Source of the DNA: Colwellia psychrerythraea
Lineage (GTDB): Bacteria; Pseudomonadota; Gammaproteobacteria; Enterobacterales; Alteromonadaceae
Assembly: GCF_000764185.1 (NCBI RefSeq)
Contig: NZ_JQEC01000072.1
Location: forward strand, 51,451 to 115,450
Length of the DNA: 64,000 bases
Reading direction: 5' to 3'
Position numbers and translations under genes: made by a program. The notes beneath the pieces are model-generated. The model made no database searches and had not been told where the DNA came from. It was given only the letters and a program-made list of their open reading frames with translations. Positions 1-8,766 of this stretch are shown here, in pieces; position 1 is the first letter of the stretch; the number at the start of each line of letters is the position of its first letter.

Positions 1-778
1 GGGCGCATGAGCTAGTTAGCGCATTTGAATATACACAGTCGACAATGTTTTGTGCATAGGGGCTGTTGGTATTATAAGGAAAAGCACTTGCATTACGATC
101 TGAGAAATAGGCATTGCTATTAATCTCATTGGCGGGCTCAACCAAAACTGCCACTTGGTCGTTATAAATGGCATTATTACTGCTATTGGTAGCGGTAATA
201 TTAAAAGTAATAATCGTATCAAAGTCTACTTGCGGCGCGTCAAAAAATACTGCCAATTCACCATTACTGTTACCTGAAGTTAAAGTAACAAATGGACCTT
301 CTATTTGCTGCCATTGCAATGTAGTGATATCAACGGATGAGTGTAATTCACTGCGAAATGACACTTTATTGTCCGATAATGCTGAATGAGATAAACGCGC
401 AGTAATATTGTTGAAATCATCATTAACGGTAATGTTTTTTGCTAACGTTTGTTGGCTGCCATTATTAAGAGTAAAGCTGACGGTGAAAGCATATTCGCCC
501 GCAAGGGTTGGCGTAAAAGAGATCACTTTACTGGTTTTAGCTAATATGGTAACTGGCTCTCCAGCGCTTTGTCGCCAGTTAATATCAGTGACTGTATCAA
601 AAGGATAATGAAGAAGAAGGTCTATGCTTTGATTGATGTTTTGAGTTTTATCAAGTTGAACTATGCTATCGATTGGGTAATTCGTCTCATGATGATTGGA
701 ATTATTATCACAAGCACTTAACAATGTGATTAGTGCAGTGACTACTAGCAGGTTTTTACTGACAAAACTCAAAGGCAT
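1..778 (-). CDS. Putative secreted lipoprotein, N-terminal 259 residues (C-terminus outside window)
   Basis: An open frame runs from an ATG at 778 to the left edge without a stop, so only the N-terminal part is present. An in-frame TAA lies directly upstream of the ATG and an AAGAAG ribosome site precedes it. The protein starts with a short hydrophobic signal and a lipobox (LLSAC, Cys at residue 23), predicting a lipoprotein. The rest is Ser/Thr/Asn-rich beta-type sequence with two stretches resembling PKD/cadherin-like repeats (roughly residues 35-120 and 125-225). The last visible part has a Cys pair (VDC...SSCA), suggesting a second domain begins there. No catalytic motif is visible, so the function is unknown. 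A surface or periplasmic adhesin or protease with PKD-like repeats is possible. Confidence 0.75.
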   Translation of the reverse strand, partial: MPLSFVSKNLLVVTALITLLSACDNNSNHHETNYPIDSIVQLDKTQNINQSIDLLLHYPFDTVTDINWRQSAGEPVTILAKTSKVISFTPTLAGEYAFTVSFTLNNGSQQTLAKNITVNDDFNNITARLSHSALSDNKVSFRSELHSSVDITTLQWQQIEGPFVTLTSGNSNGELAVFFDAPQVDFDTIITFNITATNSSNNAIYNDQVAVLVEPANEINSNAYFSDRNASAFPYNTNSPYAQNIVDCVYSNALTSSCA

Positions 779-819
779 TTATTTCTTCTTTTTTAATCAA
801 AGGGACAAAAGAGTTAGGG

Positions 820-1215
820 TTATTTATTATCTTTCTTTTTCCGTATGCTTAACCCAAGCTCTTGACCACGGAATTTAGCGTAATAGGTAGCACCAAAAAA
901 CATAGCGCTAGCAAAAACTAATTCTAATATTGCCCATATCATGTCTGATGGCAAGACCCACAGTGTAGTTAAGCTATGCAAAAAATAAATCAAGACTATA
1001 AAATTAGACCAAGCATAGGTGAAAGGGTTGCCTTGGAGCATGCCTTTTAATGGAAACAATAATGGCAGGGTAAATAGCAGTAAGGAGGTTGTAGTACTTA
1101 AGCTTTCACTTGGGCTTAATACTATTAGCCAAAGTGGCATAAAAATAAGTAGAGAAAAATAGCCGGCTAGGGCTATTTTTTTATAGTTATCCGTTGAAAG
1201 TCTCTGTTTGTTCAT
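820..1215 (-). CDS. DUF2069 family inner-membrane protein
   Basis: 131 residues with four hydrophobic segments (about residues 15-35, 42-60, 67-87 and 92-112) and a Lys-rich C-terminal tail (RKKKDNK), which predicts a small polytopic inner-membrane protein with a cytoplasmic end. Length and pattern match the DUF2069 family, which in Shewanella-like genomes often sits next to arsC/yfgD. Here it lies 39 bp after the yfgD stop on the same strand, so cotranscription with bepA-yfgD is likely. No biochemical role is known for the family. Confidence 0.75.
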   Translation of the reverse strand: MNKQRLSTDNYKKIALAGYFSLLIFMPLWLIVLSPSESLSTTTSLLLFTLPLLFPLKGMLQGNPFTYAWSNFIVLIYFLHSLTTLWVLPSDMIWAILELVFASAMFFGATYYAKFRGQELGLSIRKKKDNK

Positions 1216-1254
1216 AGGGCTCTTAAATATTTAATAAGTTAGTAGTAATAGCGC

Positions 1255-1605
1255 TTAAAAAAAGCTTAAAACATTTTCTGGCGGACGGCCAATAATTGCG
1301 CTATTCCCATTAGTGACAATAGGGCGTTCAATCAGCTTAGCTGTATTTGCCATAGCTATTATCAGTGCTTCTTCAGTGGCCCCTTTTAAGTTTTGCTCAG
1401 TAAACTCTGCTTCTTTGACACGCATCATTTCAAGGGCTGAGCAGTTTAGCTGGCTTTGTAGTTGTTTAATTTTCTCAACATTTAGTGGCGTTTTCAAGTA
1501 CTCAACTATGGTGATTTCTTGTTGTGATTTCTGTGCTTGCTCTTCAAGTAATGCCAGGGTCTGACGGCTTTTAGAACATCTCGGGTTGTGATAAATAGTA
1601 AACAT
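1255..1605 (-). CDS. yfgD: ArsC-family reductase-like protein (YfgD type)
   Basis: 116 residues of thioredoxin-fold ArsC type. The N-terminus carries the YHNPRCSKSRQ signature with Cys10 as the candidate thiolate and an Arg four residues later. A second family signature, RPIVTNG near residue 94, is also present. Classical members reduce arsenate with glutaredoxin, but the YfgD subgroup linked to bepA has no proven arsenate activity, and no arsenic genes are nearby. It follows bepA on the same strand, the same pairing as E. coli bepA-yfgD. Subfamily assignment is good; substrate is uncertain. Confidence 0.85.
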   Translation of the reverse strand: MFTIYHNPRCSKSRQTLALLEEQAQKSQQEITIVEYLKTPLNVEKIKQLQSQLNCSALEMMRVKEAEFTEQNLKGATEEALIIAMANTAKLIERPIVTNGNSAIIGRPPENVLSFF

Positions 1606-1666
1606 GGGTTTCCTTAACTAATAAAATTATTGTAAAAATATCAACTGTTAGAACTGGGGTAAAAGG

Positions 1667-3133
1667 TTAAAGTCGTTTTAAACGGTTTTCTTGTTCTTGA
1701 AACTGCAAAATACGGGCTTTTATTCTTTTTTGCATGAGCGGCTGCTTGTCAAGAAAAGTATAACTAGTCTGTAATTCATCTACCGCTTTTGAATAACCAC
1801 CTAACAAGGCGTAAACTTCTGCTTTGTTCATGTGCATTAAGCCCATTTTCCCTTGTGAGCGGTACAAAGTGGTTAATATATCATAAGCAATAAAGTTGCC
1901 CGGGTTGACTAATAAAAAGTCGTGTAAAATTTGTGCGGCAAGATCGTAATTTTTTACCTTAAGTAATGCGTTGGCGTAGTTTAAGCTCACCACCTGATTA
2001 TTTGGCATAAATAAATTCAATTGCTCAAGCATTTTAATTGCTTTAGGTGTTTGATTATTCGCTATGTAAACATCAGTTAAAGCATCAACGTAAAATAAAT
2101 TATTTTTATCCGCTTGTTTTAATTCTTCGAGTAATTGTTGCGCTTGGTCTATTTGTTTGTCTTCAAAATAAGATAAAGCCAAACCATATTGTGCGGCCGC
2201 TTTTAACGCATAGCGTTTTTTCGACAATTGCAATTTGAAATAGCTGATGTTTGATTTAGCATCCCCTTGATATCTTGATTTTAACCGTGCCTTAGTTAAT
2301 TCAAAACCTAAGCTAGGCGGAATGGGCCTAGCTGGGTAGTTTAATGCACGTTGTCGGGCATCAGTGATCCGAGATTCTGGCATGGGATGGGTAAGTAACA
2401 TTGCCGGTGGCTTGCTGGCATAACGATATTTTGCAGACATCTTGCTAAAAAAGCTGGCAGCGCCTTGAGGATCAAAACCGCTGGTAGCTAATAAAGCAAT
2501 ACCAACTCTATCTGCTTCTTTTTCATTTCCACGAGTATAGTTAATACTTGCCTGCTGACTTGCAGCCATACTGGCACTTAGAGCAGCCATACCGACAGTA
2601 GGGTTAACTAAAGTGATTAAAACACTGGAAAGCATTGCCGCCATGGACAATGTTTGAGTCTGGCTTTGAGATTCTAACCGACGCGCTAAATGACGTTGAG
2701 TAACATGAGATATTTCATGAGCAATAACCGATGCTAGCTCACTTTCAGTATCTGCTGTGGTAATTAAGCCACTATGAATACCGACATGTCCGCCAAAAAA
2801 TGCAAAAGCGTTTAATTCCTTATTGTTTACTAGGAAAAACTCAAAAGCATAATTCACCCCTTGGGCATTTTTAACCAGACTGTTTCCTAAATGATTAATG
2901 TATTCAATAAGCACAGGGTCTTGAATAAGTGGTTGTGAGGCGCGTAATTGGCGCATCATTGCTTGACCAATTTGCAGTTCTTTATCTATTGATAAAACAC
3001 TGTAGGCGGAAATACCAATGTCAGGTAATTTGTTTTTATTGTTCTGGTTAATGGCACTGGCATTAAAGCTTGTCGCTAGGGCAATACCTAATGTTAGCAA
3101 TAAGGCGTTAAACATGGGTTTTAGGTTAAACAA
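1667..3133 (-). CDS. bepA: Periplasmic M48 metalloprotease/chaperone BepA
   Basis: 488 residues, equal in length to E. coli BepA (487). It begins with a signal peptide (about residues 1-27, cleavage near ASA-IN). The zinc protease motif HEISH is at residues 139-143, with the third ligand in the GNEKEAD stretch near residue 204. The second half (about residues 270-480) is TPR-like helical repeats. Family knowledge: BepA assists LptD assembly and degrades stalled outer-membrane proteins at the BAM complex. It is followed by yfgD, and the PerM-like gene lies just upstream on the other strand, as in E. coli. All zinc ligands look intact. Confidence 0.95.
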   Translation of the reverse strand: MFNLKPMFNALLLTLGIALATSFNASAINQNNKNKLPDIGISAYSVLSIDKELQIGQAMMRQLRASQPLIQDPVLIEYINHLGNSLVKNAQGVNYAFEFFLVNNKELNAFAFFGGHVGIHSGLITTADTESELASVIAHEISHVTQRHLARRLESQSQTQTLSMAAMLSSVLITLVNPTVGMAALSASMAASQQASINYTRGNEKEADRVGIALLATSGFDPQGAASFFSKMSAKYRYASKPPAMLLTHPMPESRITDARQRALNYPARPIPPSLGFELTKARLKSRYQGDAKSNISYFKLQLSKKRYALKAAAQYGLALSYFEDKQIDQAQQLLEELKQADKNNLFYVDALTDVYIANNQTPKAIKMLEQLNLFMPNNQVVSLNYANALLKVKNYDLAAQILHDFLLVNPGNFIAYDILTTLYRSQGKMGLMHMNKAEVYALLGGYSKAVDELQTSYTFLDKQPLMQKRIKARILQFQEQENRLKRL

Positions 3134-3193
3134 TATTACATCCTATATTCATTATCGAAATATATATGGGTTATTAAAGGTGAGTTAAAACAA

Positions 3194-3802
3194 TTAACTT
3201 TCTTGGTTAAGAATATTACCATTTCTTTTATCAATTTCTTGATAAAACTCGGCAATACTATAGCCTTTGACCGCAATAATTTGAAAAGATTCGCTTAATA
3301 TTGTGATTAACTCTTCAACTTTGTAATGCGCAAATTTTAATAAGGCTATATCAGCTTCATCACCACTTTGAAAACAATGTACTGAGAAGGCTACTAAGCT
3401 ATTAATACGAAAGAGCATCTGCATCTTTTCTGGATACCATGTATTAAATGGGCATTTACCTTTAGTAATCATACTTTGTGTGATTGTTATGCCATCGACA
3501 GCAGGGTAGCAGTGTAACTCGTAACCCATGTCATTGTACTCATGGCGTAAACTAATTTGTGGCTTGTTTTTAACTTGTAGATAGCCGTCCGGATCTTTAC
3601 TGGCATCTAACAGCGATAAATTCCAAGAATTAGGGTTCAAAATTTGTTTATAAGCACTATCAAAACCGTGAGTAAGTATACCGTCTAGATCACCTAACGA
3701 AGAAGCGAGTATATGATAGAGTGCTGAGACATCGCCCCAGCTAATTCTTTTTTTGTAAGCATTGATCTCTTTCAAAGAGGCTTCTGGGCTTAATGAACTC
3801 AT
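3194..3802 (-). CDS. Conserved hypothetical protein, 202 aa
   Basis: A soluble-looking 202-residue protein with no signal peptide or membrane segment. It has an acidic composition, three cysteines (HCYPAV, KGKCPF, VHCFQSG) and a mostly alpha/beta pattern ending in an amphipathic helix. I do not recognise the family. It sits 60 bp upstream of bepA on the same strand and is divergent from the TusA-like gene, with a 136-bp region between them that must hold both promoters. Cotranscription with bepA is possible. The frame is complete and codon use matches its neighbours. Confidence 0.7.
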   Translation of the reverse strand: MSSLSPEASLKEINAYKKRISWGDVSALYHILASSLGDLDGILTHGFDSAYKQILNPNSWNLSLLDASKDPDGYLQVKNKPQISLRHEYNDMGYELHCYPAVDGITITQSMITKGKCPFNTWYPEKMQMLFRINSLVAFSVHCFQSGDEADIALLKFAHYKVEELITILSESFQIIAVKGYSIAEFYQEIDKRNGNILNQES

Positions 3803-3938
3803 TTAGTTAATATTCCTGATAATAAACTTATTTTCATAAGACTTACCTATATAGGTACGCTATGATAACGCCAGTTAGCACAGTGGATTAATTGTCGCAA
3901 ATTAGTGAATTAAACTAAAGCGATGTTTTACTTTTTCT

Positions 3939-4160
3939 ATGATTTATAAATATGATGGTAGAGGGGAGAAATGTCCCGTACCTTTGGTTAATTTACGTTT
4001 ATTACTAAAGAAGATGCACCCTAATGACGAGTGTATTATCACCATTGACGATCTCGGATCCATTACTGATATTCCTAAATTACTCACTAAACAGGGCTAT
4101 CATTACCGAGAACAAAACACAGTAAATGGCATTGTCGAAATTAGTATAAAAGTAACTTAG
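3939..4160 (+). CDS. TusA/YeeD-like sulfurtransferase family protein
   Basis: 73 residues with the TusA-family signature GEKCPVPLVNLRLLLKK; the Cys of the CPxP motif (Cys12) is the persulfide-carrying residue in characterised members. Family knowledge: TusA-like proteins relay sulfane sulfur in tRNA thiolation, molybdenum cofactor synthesis or sulfur trafficking. In Shewanella and E. coli-like loci a TusA-like ORF often precedes the PerM-type permease, as here with a 31-bp gap. Whether this is true TusA or a paralog cannot be decided from sequence alone; a second Cys-containing partner is not visible. No strong ribosome site is seen before the ATG. Confidence 0.8.
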   Translation: MIYKYDGRGEKCPVPLVNLRLLLKKMHPNDECIITIDDLGSITDIPKLLTKQGYHYREQNTVNGIVEISIKVT

Positions 4161-4191
4161 ACATGTCGAACAAAATAAGAAATAGGAAGTT

Positions 4192-5274
4192 ATGTTTAAG
4201 TTATTTAGTGACTGGTATACACGTAAATTCTCAGACCCTCATGCAGTTACTTTAGTCGTCATATTAACCTGTATTGCATTATTTATTGCCTTGTTTAGTA
4301 ATTTATTGATGCCAGTATTTGTCGCAATATCCTTAGCCTTTTTATTAGACCTCCCGGTTAATAAGTTAATGCACAGCTCTATGTCACGCTCAAGTGCCAC
4401 CGTAATTGTTGTCGTTAGTTTTCTTAGTATTTCCTTATTGGCAGTACTCGGGTTAATGCCAATAATCTGGAAACAAAGCAGCAATTTATTGCAAGAAGTT
4501 CCAAATATGATTTCCCAAGGGCAGGAGTATTTATTAACTTTACCTGATAAATATCCTGAATTAGTGCACGTATCGCAAATTGACAGCTTTATTGTCATGG
4601 TTAATGATAACTTGCTTGAATGGGGACAGGTGGCGCTTAAAGCATCATTAAACTCAATTTCTGATATTGTTGCCTTAATGGTTTATTTGATTCTTGTCCC
4701 ACTGATGGTGTTTTTCTTCTTAAAAGATAAAACTGAATTGCTCACTAGTATTACCTATTTCTTACCGAAAGAGCGCCGTATGGCAATTAAAGTTGGTAAT
4801 GAAATGAACCAGCAAATTTTAAATTACATCCGCGGTAAAGTGATTGAAATTTTTATTGTTGGTGCCTCAACCACCATTGCTTTTATGTTTCTTGATTTGC
4901 AATATGCGTTGTTGTTGGGGGTTTTGGTCGGTTTGTCAGTTTTAGTACCTTATGTGGGGGCAACAGTTGTTACGTTCCCGGTAATGCTGGTAGCACTTTT
5001 TCAATTTGGTCTCAGTAGTGAATTTGGTTACGTTATGCTTGCCTATGGCATAATTCAAGCAATAGATGGCAATGTCATTGTACCGCTACTTTTTTCTGAA
5101 GCCGTTAACCTTCACCCCGTTGTAATTATCATAGCCGTGATATTTTTTGGTGGCTTATGGGGTTTTTGGGGGGTGTTTTTTGCAATTCCTTTAGCAACAC
5201 TGGTAAAAGCGGTTATTAATGCCTGGCCAACAATTCCTGAGCCTGATAGTAACAGTGAAACTAAGGCTTTATAA
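4192..5274 (+). CDS. perM: AI-2E family transporter / PerM-type permease
   Basis: 360 residues with about eight hydrophobic segments: two near the N-terminus (about 20-55), one near 65-90, a long polar stretch at 95-150, then a C-terminal block of five (about 155-180, 215-260, 270-300, 305-335). This is the AI-2E/PerM topology. An AGGA ribosome site precedes the ATG. E. coli perM (yfgO) is likewise adjacent to bepA. Family members include AI-2 exporters and Na+/H+ antiporter-like proteins, so the transported substrate is not known here. Confidence 0.85.
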   Translation: MFKLFSDWYTRKFSDPHAVTLVVILTCIALFIALFSNLLMPVFVAISLAFLLDLPVNKLMHSSMSRSSATVIVVVSFLSISLLAVLGLMPIIWKQSSNLLQEVPNMISQGQEYLLTLPDKYPELVHVSQIDSFIVMVNDNLLEWGQVALKASLNSISDIVALMVYLILVPLMVFFFLKDKTELLTSITYFLPKERRMAIKVGNEMNQQILNYIRGKVIEIFIVGASTTIAFMFLDLQYALLLGVLVGLSVLVPYVGATVVTFPVMLVALFQFGLSSEFGYVMLAYGIIQAIDGNVIVPLLFSEAVNLHPVVIIIAVIFFGGLWGFWGVFFAIPLATLVKAVINAWPTIPEPDSNSETKAL

Positions 5275-5370
5275 AAATCAGTGAAAGCTATTTAGAAATA
5301 AAGTAAAGAAAACTGAAGTTTAGCTGGAGTAAAACTAAAGCTAAATCAAAGAATACCGAAAGGACCATTA

Positions 5371-5835
5371 ATGAAATTAACTTATACCCAAAGAGTGATG
5401 CCGGCACATAAACGTATGGCGTTGGTGGCTCATGATAATAAAAAGGCTGATTTAATTGCTTGGGCGAAAAAGCGCAGTGACGATTTAAAATTTCACCACT
5501 TATTCGCTACGGGCACTACTGGTACTTTATTAAGTTCAGCGCTAGGCTTACCAATAAAGTGTTTGTTTTCAGGGCCTATGGGTGGTGATCAGCAACTTGG
5601 TGCGTTAATCGCTGAGGGCGAGATTGATGTGATGATTTTTTTCTGGGACCCACTCGATGCTGTACCCCATGATCCCGATGTTAAAGCATTATTAAGGTTA
5701 GCTGCTGTATGGAACATTCCGGTAGCGACAAATAAATCGACTGCCAATTTTCTGATGGATTCAGATTTAATGACACAAGAGAGTCTTATTGAAATACCAG
5801 ACTATGCGGGTTACCTAGCTGAACGCACTAAATAA
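5371..5835 (+). CDS. mgsA: Methylglyoxal synthase
   Basis: 154 residues against 152 in E. coli. It converts dihydroxyacetone phosphate to methylglyoxal and phosphate, the overflow bypass of lower glycolysis. Visible family residues are the phosphate-binding ATGTTG stretch near 47-52, the SGPMGGDQQ motif with catalytic Asp73, and the FFWDPLDAVPHDPD segment. An AAGGA ribosome site lies seven bases before the ATG. It stands about 95 bp after the PerM gene and is followed by a strong bidirectional terminator, so it probably ends this plus-strand unit. Confidence 0.97.
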   Translation: MKLTYTQRVMPAHKRMALVAHDNKKADLIAWAKKRSDDLKFHHLFATGTTGTLLSSALGLPIKCLFSGPMGGDQQLGALIAEGEIDVMIFFWDPLDAVPHDPDVKALLRLAAVWNIPVATNKSTANFLMDSDLMTQESLIEIPDYAGYLAERTK

Positions 5836-5880
5836 GCCCAATTAGAGTAAAAATTAAATCACTTTTCTCATTTATACATA

Positions 5881-5920
5881 AAAAAGCCCTAAGCTATATT
5901 CATTAGCTTAGGGCTTTTTT
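5881..5920. terminator. Bidirectional Rho-independent terminator between mgsA and bcp
   Basis: An 11-bp perfect stem (GCCCTAAGCTA at 5886-5896 with its complement at 5904-5914) and a 7-nt loop, flanked by an A-run on the left and a T-run on the right. It can therefore end both the plus-strand mgsA transcript and the minus-strand bcp transcript arriving from the right. Confidence 0.93.
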
Positions 5921-5966
5921 ATGTTACCTATTATTTCTTATGCACTTACCTAAGTAAGTCATTTAA

Positions 5967-6443
5967 TTACTGATTTAATTCATTTAAAACAGCTAATACC
6001 ACATCATGGTGCTCTTTGGTTTTAAATTTATTAAAAACATGGCTGATTTTGCCATCCAGACCAATTAAAAAGCTTAAACGGTGAATACCATCATACTCTC
6101 TGCCCATAAACTTCTTTAATCCCCAAACACCAAATTGATCAGCTACTTGGTGATCAACATCAGATAATAATGAGAAGTTAAGTTCATCACGTTGGCAGAA
6201 TTTTGTTAGACGTTTTACTTCATCAGGGCTAATACCAAAAACAACTGTATTTAATTCATTCAGCTCAGCTTTTATATCACGCAACCCTTGAGCTTGAACG
6301 GTACAACCTGGTGTCATCGCCTTCGGGTAGAAGTAGACTAATACTTGTTTTTTACCAATATAGTCTGACAAGGATACTGATTCATCATCTTCATTTGCTA
6401 GGGTAAATAGTGGTGCGGTATCACCAACGTTTAACGTATTCAT
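5967..6443 (-). CDS. bcp: Thioredoxin-dependent thiol peroxidase (Bcp/PrxQ), resolving Cys absent
   Basis: 158 residues. The ATG at 6443 is chosen because AAAGGTGAG lies just upstream and homology begins there; the frame stays open further up into gcvR. Bcp reduces hydroperoxides. The peroxidatic motif MTPGCTVQAQGLRD is present with Cys47, but the position of the usual resolving Cys five residues later (Cys50 in E. coli) is Gln52. The enzyme may therefore act as a 1-Cys type or use another thiol, such as the Cys in KFCQRD. The rest (FGVWGLKKFMGREYDGIHR) is typical. It lies 58 bp after the gcvR stop, as in E. coli gcvR-bcp. Confidence 0.93.
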   Translation of the reverse strand: MNTLNVGDTAPLFTLANEDDESVSLSDYIGKKQVLVYFYPKAMTPGCTVQAQGLRDIKAELNELNTVVFGISPDEVKRLTKFCQRDELNFSLLSDVDHQVADQFGVWGLKKFMGREYDGIHRLSFLIGLDGKISHVFNKFKTKEHHDVVLAVLNELNQ

Positions 6444-6501
6444 TATAAGCTCACCTTTATTATTCTTTGAAGTTATTTCGCAATATTTAACTAAACGGCT
6501 A

Positions 6502-7029
6502 TTACAACAGATTAGCGTTAGCTTTTTTAATGAAACCTTGTACATCAGTTTGTTGACAAAGCTCCAAGAAGTCACGTTCCAGTTCATCAATACTAATTTT
6601 TTCAGTTAAAGCAAACAGTATATGAGCACTCATATTATTGGTTTTAGGGTCTATTTCTGACTTTAACGAAGAGATATCTATTTTACGCGTGGCAAAAAAG
6701 GCGGTCATCGCTTTCAATATACCGGGTTGATCTATGCCTGAATAACTCGCTTGATAATGTTTAACCAAGTCGAAGGTTCGGTGACCAGACGTACGTTTCA
6801 TCATAGTAATTAAATCTAAACTATGGGCAATTTTAGGGATCCGTGCCTCAATCTTATTAATTGCTCTAGTATCACCATTAAGTAACATGATAAAAGTAAA
6901 TTCTGAGCCAAAAAGCGCCATTCGGCTGTCTAATATATTACATTCGCATTCACTTGCTAATTTAGTTAATTCACTAACACAACCCGTTCGGTCCGCTCCC
7001 ATTGCTGTTAGTACTAAATATTGTGACAT
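6502..7029 (-). CDS. gcvR: Glycine cleavage system transcriptional repressor GcvR
   Basis: 175 residues containing two tandem ACT domains (about residues 3-80 and 92-172). The first begins YLVLTAMGADRTGCVSEL, the glycine-binding edge typical of GcvR. Family knowledge: GcvR does not bind DNA itself but binds the activator GcvA and blocks gcv activation when glycine is low. It forms a unit with bcp. In E. coli the divergent neighbour is dapA; here it is bamC directly, 208 bp away. Confidence 0.9.
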   Translation of the reverse strand: MSQYLVLTAMGADRTGCVSELTKLASECECNILDSRMALFGSEFTFIMLLNGDTRAINKIEARIPKIAHSLDLITMMKRTSGHRTFDLVKHYQASYSGIDQPGILKAMTAFFATRKIDISSLKSEIDPKTNNMSAHILFALTEKISIDELERDFLELCQQTDVQGFIKKANANLL

Positions 7030-7237
7030 TAATTACGCCTGAGTTGTCAATAAAGGCGCATTGTAACTGATCGTGATTAAAGTTGGAATCATCTTACATT
7101 TTTGTGGTCATATAACTTGTGTTTGCAAAATCAGCCAAGTACCATGGGGCGCAATATCTAGCCTTGTATTATATCAAATATTATTTAGTGAGCTTAGTTG
7201 AGTTTATATATCAATAACCTAAGCCGCAGGAGTTTTA

Positions 7238-8407
7238 ATGAGTTGTAGAGTATTTTATTTATCACTGTTAGCGTTATCACTAACAGCTTGTGGTTCAGTT
7301 AATAATAAACAAGCCGAAGGTGGTTTTGACTACCAACATAAAGCTGAAGCTAACGATCTTGTGATTCCTGCTAATTTAAATAAGCCAAAACAAGCGAAGA
7401 CTTTTTTTGTTACGGATAAAATAAATCATCAGGGTCCTGTTGGTAAAGACATGGATATCCGTGCACCCTCATTAGTCATGCCAATTGCAGCCTCTTCACG
7501 TGTTGTTGATGAATCTGGCATCGCTATTATTTGGTTTGATAAAGTATTAGAAGATAAAGACTTATTCGAATTTATTGAAAGAGTTGTCAAAGAAAAATTA
7601 ACTGAAGATAACATCACTTATCATTATATAGAAGAAGATAAAGAAGTTACCTTAGGCAAAGTTATTGAAGGGGCGACCAGCTTAAAGGAAACCAGCATTA
7701 AACGTGAAGGTATTAAAACCGCCATTATTGAATCTGACTGGTACCATAATGAAGTTGATGTCGGTTGGATCTTTACTGATATTCAATTCTCCAAGAGTTT
7801 ACGTTTTCGTTACCAACTGTTAGCTAAACCTCACGGTCGTAGTGTTTCATTGCGTGTTTCCTTAGTTGACTTCTTACAAACGGATGAAACGGGTGGCAGC
7901 AAAACAATGGATCCAATTGATAAGCAAAGAGCTGAAAAAGCCATGCTTAATGAATTAATTGCCTCTGTTGATTATAACTATCGCGTTCAACAAAGAGCGG
8001 ACCGTTTAACTCGTGCGAACCAGAAATTAGTAACTTTGGGTAAGAATGTTGAAGAAGAAAACTCTTATGTTATTGAAATGGGTCTAGAAGATCTATGGGG
8101 TAATATGCCTTTATTCTTTGAAAAGCATGGCTTTACTATTACAGATCTGAACGAAGATAAAAAGATTTATTTTGTTGACTTTGTTAAGCCTGATAGTAGT
8201 GTTTGGGATAGTATTTGGGGCGACGACGTACCAACTATTGATGTTAGCGATGCACATTACCAATTTAGGTTAACGCCACTGGGCGAGCTAAACCATAAAA
8301 CAGCAGTAACCATATATAATGCTGCGGGTGAGCCATTGCCGCTTGAATCGTTAGAACGAATCTTCCCCGTCATTGAAAAAGGCTTATCGTTTAGAGATGT
8401 TTTTTAA
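7238..8407 (+). CDS. bamC: Outer-membrane assembly lipoprotein BamC
   Basis: 389 residues, somewhat longer than E. coli BamC (344). A signal sequence ends in the lipobox SLTAC, with Cys18 lipidated. It is followed by an unstructured segment (about 20-75) that in E. coli BamC binds BamD, then two helix-grip domains (about 85-215 and 275-389). An AGGAG ribosome site precedes the ATG. It acts in the periplasmic face of the BAM complex. dapA is not upstream and purC is not downstream, unlike in enterobacteria. Confidence 0.9.
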   Translation: MSCRVFYLSLLALSLTACGSVNNKQAEGGFDYQHKAEANDLVIPANLNKPKQAKTFFVTDKINHQGPVGKDMDIRAPSLVMPIAASSRVVDESGIAIIWFDKVLEDKDLFEFIERVVKEKLTEDNITYHYIEEDKEVTLGKVIEGATSLKETSIKREGIKTAIIESDWYHNEVDVGWIFTDIQFSKSLRFRYQLLAKPHGRSVSLRVSLVDFLQTDETGGSKTMDPIDKQRAEKAMLNELIASVDYNYRVQQRADRLTRANQKLVTLGKNVEEENSYVIEMGLEDLWGNMPLFFEKHGFTITDLNEDKKIYFVDFVKPDSSVWDSIWGDDVPTIDVSDAHYQFRLTPLGELNHKTAVTIYNAAGEPLPLESLERIFPVIEKGLSFRDVF

Positions 8408-8453
8408 CGCTAAGTAGATTTAGCAGAGTTAATAGTGCGTTTTAATCGTACTT

Positions 8454-8499
8454 TGCAGAAATAAAAAAACGCCACTAGTGGCGTTTTTTTATTTCTGCA
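8454..8499. terminator. 46-bp perfect palindrome, bidirectional terminator
   Basis: Positions 8454-8476 and 8477-8499 are exact reverse complements with no mismatch. The GC core CGCCAC/GTGGCG is flanked by A7 and T7 runs and then by further paired bases. It separates convergent bamC (plus) and the DUF2897 gene (minus) and should terminate both. Confidence 0.92.
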
Positions 8500-8528
8500 T
8501 TTTCATTGTATTCATTTGTAGAAACAAC

Positions 8529-8717
8529 TTAAGGTTGCTTCTTCTCTATCGGTGCCATCTTATGCGTACTTTTTTTGGTTCTTGGTAGGGTTTCTTTTAA
8601 ATCATTTAAACTGTTTTTGCGCATTTTTTGTTTTGAGCTTTTTTGAAATGTACTCAAATTTCCAATGATGATAACTACCGTTATCACAATCATAAAAATA
8701 GCTAACCAATCGTCCAT
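8529..8717 (-). CDS. DUF2897 family small membrane protein
   Basis: 62 residues: an N-terminal hydrophobic helix (about residues 4-22) followed by a strongly basic tail rich in Lys and Arg. This is the layout of DUF2897 proteins of Vibrio and Alteromonadales. It is the last gene of the minus-strand yffB-dapE-M15 cluster, 49 bp after the M15 peptidase, and is followed by the palindromic terminator. No function is known; a membrane-anchored basic tail could bind phospholipid or nucleic acid, but this is inference only. Confidence 0.65.
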   Translation of the reverse strand: MDDWLAIFMIVITVVIIIGNLSTFQKSSKQKMRKNSLNDLKETLPRTKKSTHKMAPIEKKQP

Positions 8718-8766
8718 TGGAATGCCTCTTAATTAGTTTGTTAAATGTTAATTTATTAGGTTTATT

